Shown here piece after piece: positions 60,812 through 64,000 of a DNA stretch of 64,000 nucleotides. The DNA is from Cordia subcordata (lineage: Eukaryota > Streptophyta > Magnoliopsida > Boraginales > Cordiaceae): contig JAPTOF010000017.1 in NCBI GenBank assembly GCA_028554755.1, positions 13,911,501 through 13,975,500 of the forward strand, written 5' to 3'. A model generated the notes under the pieces. It saw only the letters and a program-made list of their open reading frames with translations. It did not search any database and had not been told where the DNA came from. Position 1 is the stretch's first letter; each line of letters opens with the position of its first letter. The translations under genes were made by a program, and so were the position numbers.

Positions 60812-62619
60812 ACTGGAACAAGCAAAGCACAAAAGCTAATTGCTGACTAAGCTCTCTTGTATAAACAAATTGATTCATCCTGTTGATAGACAAAAAACAA
60901 ACACCAATAAACGCACCTCTAAAATAAATCATTCACATTTTCTCATAGCTATTTTATGTGAGCATAGACATCTGCAAGAAGAGGACATTGCACAGAGAAA
61001 AAGTTAGTCATGCTTAGATTGCAACTTGCAAGTACTTCCCCCTCCTCCCCCTTCACAGAGATAGTGACACTGTCTGCATTTTTTGTCCAGTCCCCAAAAA
61101 TTTTCGTATTTGACCCCTATTTAAGCATACACTACTAGTTAATATAGCTTAATCAGAAGGCTGGGAACATATGTAGATATGATATTGGTTTGGTTTGCTC
61201 GCTGAATGATCACAATCAAACAATTCTAATGTGAAAAATATCATTTGGTTAGTTAAGTATTAAGAGTGCAAAGACCACTAGAACACAACTCTTCTAGTTA
61301 TCTACATGGCCGCTCTGAGAAAGGTTGATGCAACAGAGACGGGATGCATACATGCTGATGAGAAAGTAATGAGTAAAAATGAGCAAAGGGAATTTATGAG
61401 CAAACAAACTCATAATATGACTTCAATGCACTAATGTTGATGTGCCTTACTAGGGCAAAGTGTTAGAATTCATCAAGAACTTATAAGGGCTTGTTTTGAT
61501 TGACTTTTTCTAAAAGCATTTTTTCTAAAATTTTTGGAACAAATGATTTTTTTAGGGGTTCAAATGTCATGCTCCCATCTGGATAAAGTTGAAACTAAGC
61601 TTTTTCAAATGTTTCAATTTCTTTTTTTTTTTAAATTCAATCTAAATTCTTATTGTAAAAAAATAATGTTCTTTTTTTTCCGAAGAAAAAAACTACTTTT
61701 CCAGGGGGAAAAGAAAAAAATCAACCAAATCAAGCCTTGAAAACAGCATACTGTCATCTGATGTTGGCAAACCAAAGACATTACTACTTGACCAGTCACC
61801 GACTTTTAAAAACTGTAAGACATCCTTGATTAAACGTTCACAATCCCGCATGAACTTTATAATACGCTTTAGTCATTAAAGATGAATATCGATTAACAAA
61901 AAAACACCACGCAACTTTTATCCATTCGCTGGACATTTTAATTTTACCCCTTCACATAACCTTTTCAATGTAGAAAGAGCCCCAATTACACACATCAATG
62001 AAAAAGAGAATAGGAGATAAAAGGAAAAAGAAAAAGAAAGACCCTCAATCTATTTTAGAATTCTAACTATAACTCTTTTTTTCATTTTTTTTTTCCTACC
62101 TCAATTTTCTTTTTCTTAGCTGGGTACAGAGAGAAGTATGCATACTAGTAAATGCATGTTTCATCAGGCGTCACAAAGATTATACGTTTCCATGCATAGC
62201 ACATGCTTCTCTATAATCTCTAAATTAAGGAAAAAAGATTGCAAATTTTTAAGTCCAAAAAATCTCACCAAAGCATCAGTTTCAAGGAATGACATAAAAA
62301 CGTAGAGCAAAATAAGATAGATTTTTCATTTAAAAAGAAGTGAATGTTAACATGCAAGATGAAGTACTCTGGCAAAACAAGAGGGAAAAAAAAAAAAAAA
62401 GAAAGAAAGAAAAGAAAAAGTATAAAAACTTTAACAACAGAAGACAAGAAAATAAGTAGAACTTGAGTGTCAAAAAAGAACATGCCACAGGAAACATGAA
62501 GAAACAGCAACTTCCAGGACAAAGCAAAAAAGCAAAACAGAAAAAGTAAAATATAAAATGAAATGAAAAAGATCACGAGGAAAAAGAGGAGCTTAAAGGA
62601 AAAAGAAGAATAATTTACC
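60812..62619 (-). other. Inferred 1.8-kb 5' UTR intron of NF-YC
   Basis: On the minus strand a donor AATACAG/GTAAATTA lies at 62619/62618. An acceptor TTGCTTGTTCCAG/TACTG lies at 60813/60812, 51 bp before the ATG. The span between has no coding sequence, contains a family-A MITE, and is bracketed by plausible leader sequence. Leader introns are common in NF-YC genes. Not proven without transcript data. Confidence 0.6.
61487..61737. repeat. Tourist-like MITE, family A, copy 5
   Basis: The left end GGGCTTGTTTTGATTGAC follows TAA (61484-61486). The right end AATCAACCAAATCAAGCCT is followed by TGA, one base from the expected TAA. About 251 bp, within the inferred NF-YC leader intron. Confidence 0.7.
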
Positions 62620-62793
62620 TGTATTTAAGCTTGGAAAGAAAGATGAGTAGAGCATCAGAAGCTCCACCATTTTACGTTTGAAAACCCCATCCTCTAAAAG
62701 CGACACAAACAAACACTCGACATACACGACAGCTCATACACACACCTGAATTATGTGTATATATACATTTTATATATGTATATGTATATGTAT

Positions 62794-62832
62794 CGAGAGA
62801 GAGAGAGAGAGAAGGAGAGAGAGAAGGAGAGA
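62794..62832. repeat. (GA)n microsatellite in NF-YC leader
   Basis: GA units broken by GAAGGAGA; on the minus strand it is a CT-rich leader tract of the kind frequent in plant 5' UTRs. Confidence 0.85.
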
Positions 62833-62922
62833 TGGAAAAGAGGGTTCTGGGGAGATCGCCACCGGAGACACGTTTCAGCCAGTTATGCTGGGGAGGCGTG
62901 AAAAGGCTTCCGTGTGGGCCTT

Positions 62923-63158
62923 CCACGTGGTCGATATTCAGTGGACCTTGGTTTTGCTGAAAGTCTTTTAATTTGTGAAACAGCACAGTTTATTTTATTT
63001 TATTTTATTTTAAAAAAAAATAATAGCATATGCTAAGCTAAAAGAGTCTTTACTCTTTAGATTGTCTCGTCTTCTCCTGTGCACGTGGATAACGTGTGGT
63101 GCGCTGTCAGGAGTCTTCCCCCTCCCGAGTCCCGTGAACCAGACTACCCCCTCACGTG
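62923..63158. promoter_or_regulatory. G-box cluster upstream of NF-YC
   Basis: CACGTG occurs three times: in CCACGTGG (62923-62930), GCACGTGG (63082-63087) and TCACGTGA (63153-63158). ACGTGTGG also occurs near 63092. G-boxes bind bZIP and bHLH factors and are core elements of light- and ABA-responsive promoters. Confidence 0.6.
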
Positions 63159-63169
63159 ACCATACGTTA

Positions 63170-63375
63170 GGTTCGTTTGAATTATTTTTTTAAGTATTTT
63201 TTAATCACTTTTAAAAAAATATTTTTTTTAGTAGGTTAAAGATTTTGATTTTTAAAAAAAGTTTGTATTTCAGCTAGATTTTTTTTTAGAATTTTATTTT
63301 TTTAAAAATTAAGTCAAATAAATATTAAAAATATATATATTTAAAAAAAAATTTATGAAAAAAATTTCATAATCC
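63170..63375. repeat. Tourist-like MITE, family A, copy 6 (decayed right end)
   Basis: The left end GGTTCGTTTGAATTATTTTT follows TTA, and the A/T interior matches the other copies. The right inverted end is not recognisable, so the limit is approximate. Confidence 0.55.
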
Positions 63376-63847
63376 CAGTTCCCATCCAGCGCAGTTTTGC
63401 TATCCCATTACCTTACATTTCTTTTTCTGTTTTTCATTTTTTTATTTTTTCCCCTCTCTTGGCCCCTGACAAGCTTCCACTAAAAACAGCACAAAATTTT
63501 AACTTATTTAAAATTAAATTTAAATATTATCTATTACCCCTACTTAACAGTAAAATGTTTATTTCAAATTGGTTTCTAATTAGAAAACTAACGAAAAGGA
63601 CTTACTTGTTTTAATTATTCCATAACAATAAATCTAATTTAGCGGCTTGGGACTTGCCGCAGGTCTTGTCCGCCTTGGTCCAACTCTAAGGAACGAGGAA
63701 GTAAACACGTCAAACGAAAAAAGTGACTTCATACAAATTTAATTTCCAATTTTCGCACCTTTCTTTGTTTTAGTGAGAAGAATAACTCTTTTGGTACCTT
63801 TCTAAGCGCGGCAACCCCAGAGGGCTATCCCAATCATCATTTTCCAA

Positions 63848-63884
63848 CACACCCCACCCCCCCCCCCCGGGCACCCCCCCCCAC
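63848..63884. repeat. C-rich tract
   Basis: ACACCCCACCCC followed by about 14 C, GGG, then a further run of C: four or more C-runs on this strand, hence G-runs on the other. Confidence 0.8.
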
Positions 63885-64000
63885 GCCTCTCGGCGCAATA
63901 CAAACCAACCAACAAAAGTTCCAATCAACTTCTTCCCCACTGAAAGGGAAGCATGCGTGAACTTCGGCCTTTCCCTTTTCCAGTTCCAAAGTTGCCAACA

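Larger units (their letters stand above)
62620..64000. other. NF-YC leader/promoter and intergenic DNA to window end
   Basis: The left part is the inferred first leader exon with a (GA)n run (CT-rich in the sense direction). Three G-boxes follow, then a family-A MITE near 63170 and a C-rich tract near 63848. No coding sequence is seen. Confidence 0.55.

Overview
This is nuclear DNA from a flowering plant, most likely a eudicot. Genes have many short exons in AT-rich introns, with GT-AG borders and one GC-AG intron. Intergenic space is full of (TA)n tracts, MITE-like repeats and retroelement remnants. The encoded proteins are typical of angiosperms: a CYP96A-type P450, a ubiquitin-RUB fusion, a patellin, SCI1, a peroxisomal dienoyl-CoA reductase ending in SKL, and NF-YC. 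The species cannot be named from the sequence. Exon borders were rebuilt by hand from reading frame, splice signals and family conservation; every joined reading frame closes without a stop.

Layout. 0.4-1.0 kb (-): small three-helix membrane protein. 2.06-3.16 kb: degenerate miniature copia element with paired 177-bp LTRs. 3.4-4.9 kb (-): intronless CYP96A-like P450. 5-10.3 kb: gene-poor, repeat-rich. 10.3-12.3 kb (-): zinc-ribbon/EAR-like GIR-type protein. 12.3-16.6 kb: gene-poor. 16.6-18.5 kb (+): ubiquitin-RUB/NEDD8 fusion. 20.0-22.3 kb (+): SCI1-like. 23.2-28.0 kb (+): STR1 sulfurtransferase, 12 exons. 29.9-32.0 kb (+): patellin. 32.1 kb (+): tRNA-Arg(CCG). 32.6-34.5 kb (-): YtqB/MnmM-type methyltransferase. 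36.3-51.7 kb (+): CBP80/ABH1, 19 exons, with about 2.9 kb of mosaic plastid DNA in intron 13. 52.7-54.9 kb (-): peroxisomal 2,4-dienoyl-CoA reductase. 55.5-59.2 kb (+): DEAD-box helicase RH36-like. 60.0-60.8 kb (-): NF-YC, with an inferred 1.8-kb intron in its 5' UTR.

The genes do not form one pathway. Several are housekeeping genes of RNA or protein metabolism (CBP80, RH36, ubiquitin-RUB, MnmM-like enzyme, tRNA-Arg). Others are metabolic (STR1, dienoyl-CoA reductase, P450) or regulatory (NF-YC, GIR-like, SCI1-like). The reductase and helicase genes are divergent with only 539 bp between start codons.

The most unusual structure is the plastid-derived block in CBP80 intron 13. It joins pieces from at least four separate plastome regions: trnV-UAC with its intron, the rrn16-trnI spacer, trnL-CAA, the end of matK, and the start of rpoB. 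One join lies inside the conserved D-arm shared by two tRNA genes. Also notable are two MITE families, one with six copies (TAA target duplications, Tourist-like) and one with three copies (hAT-like).
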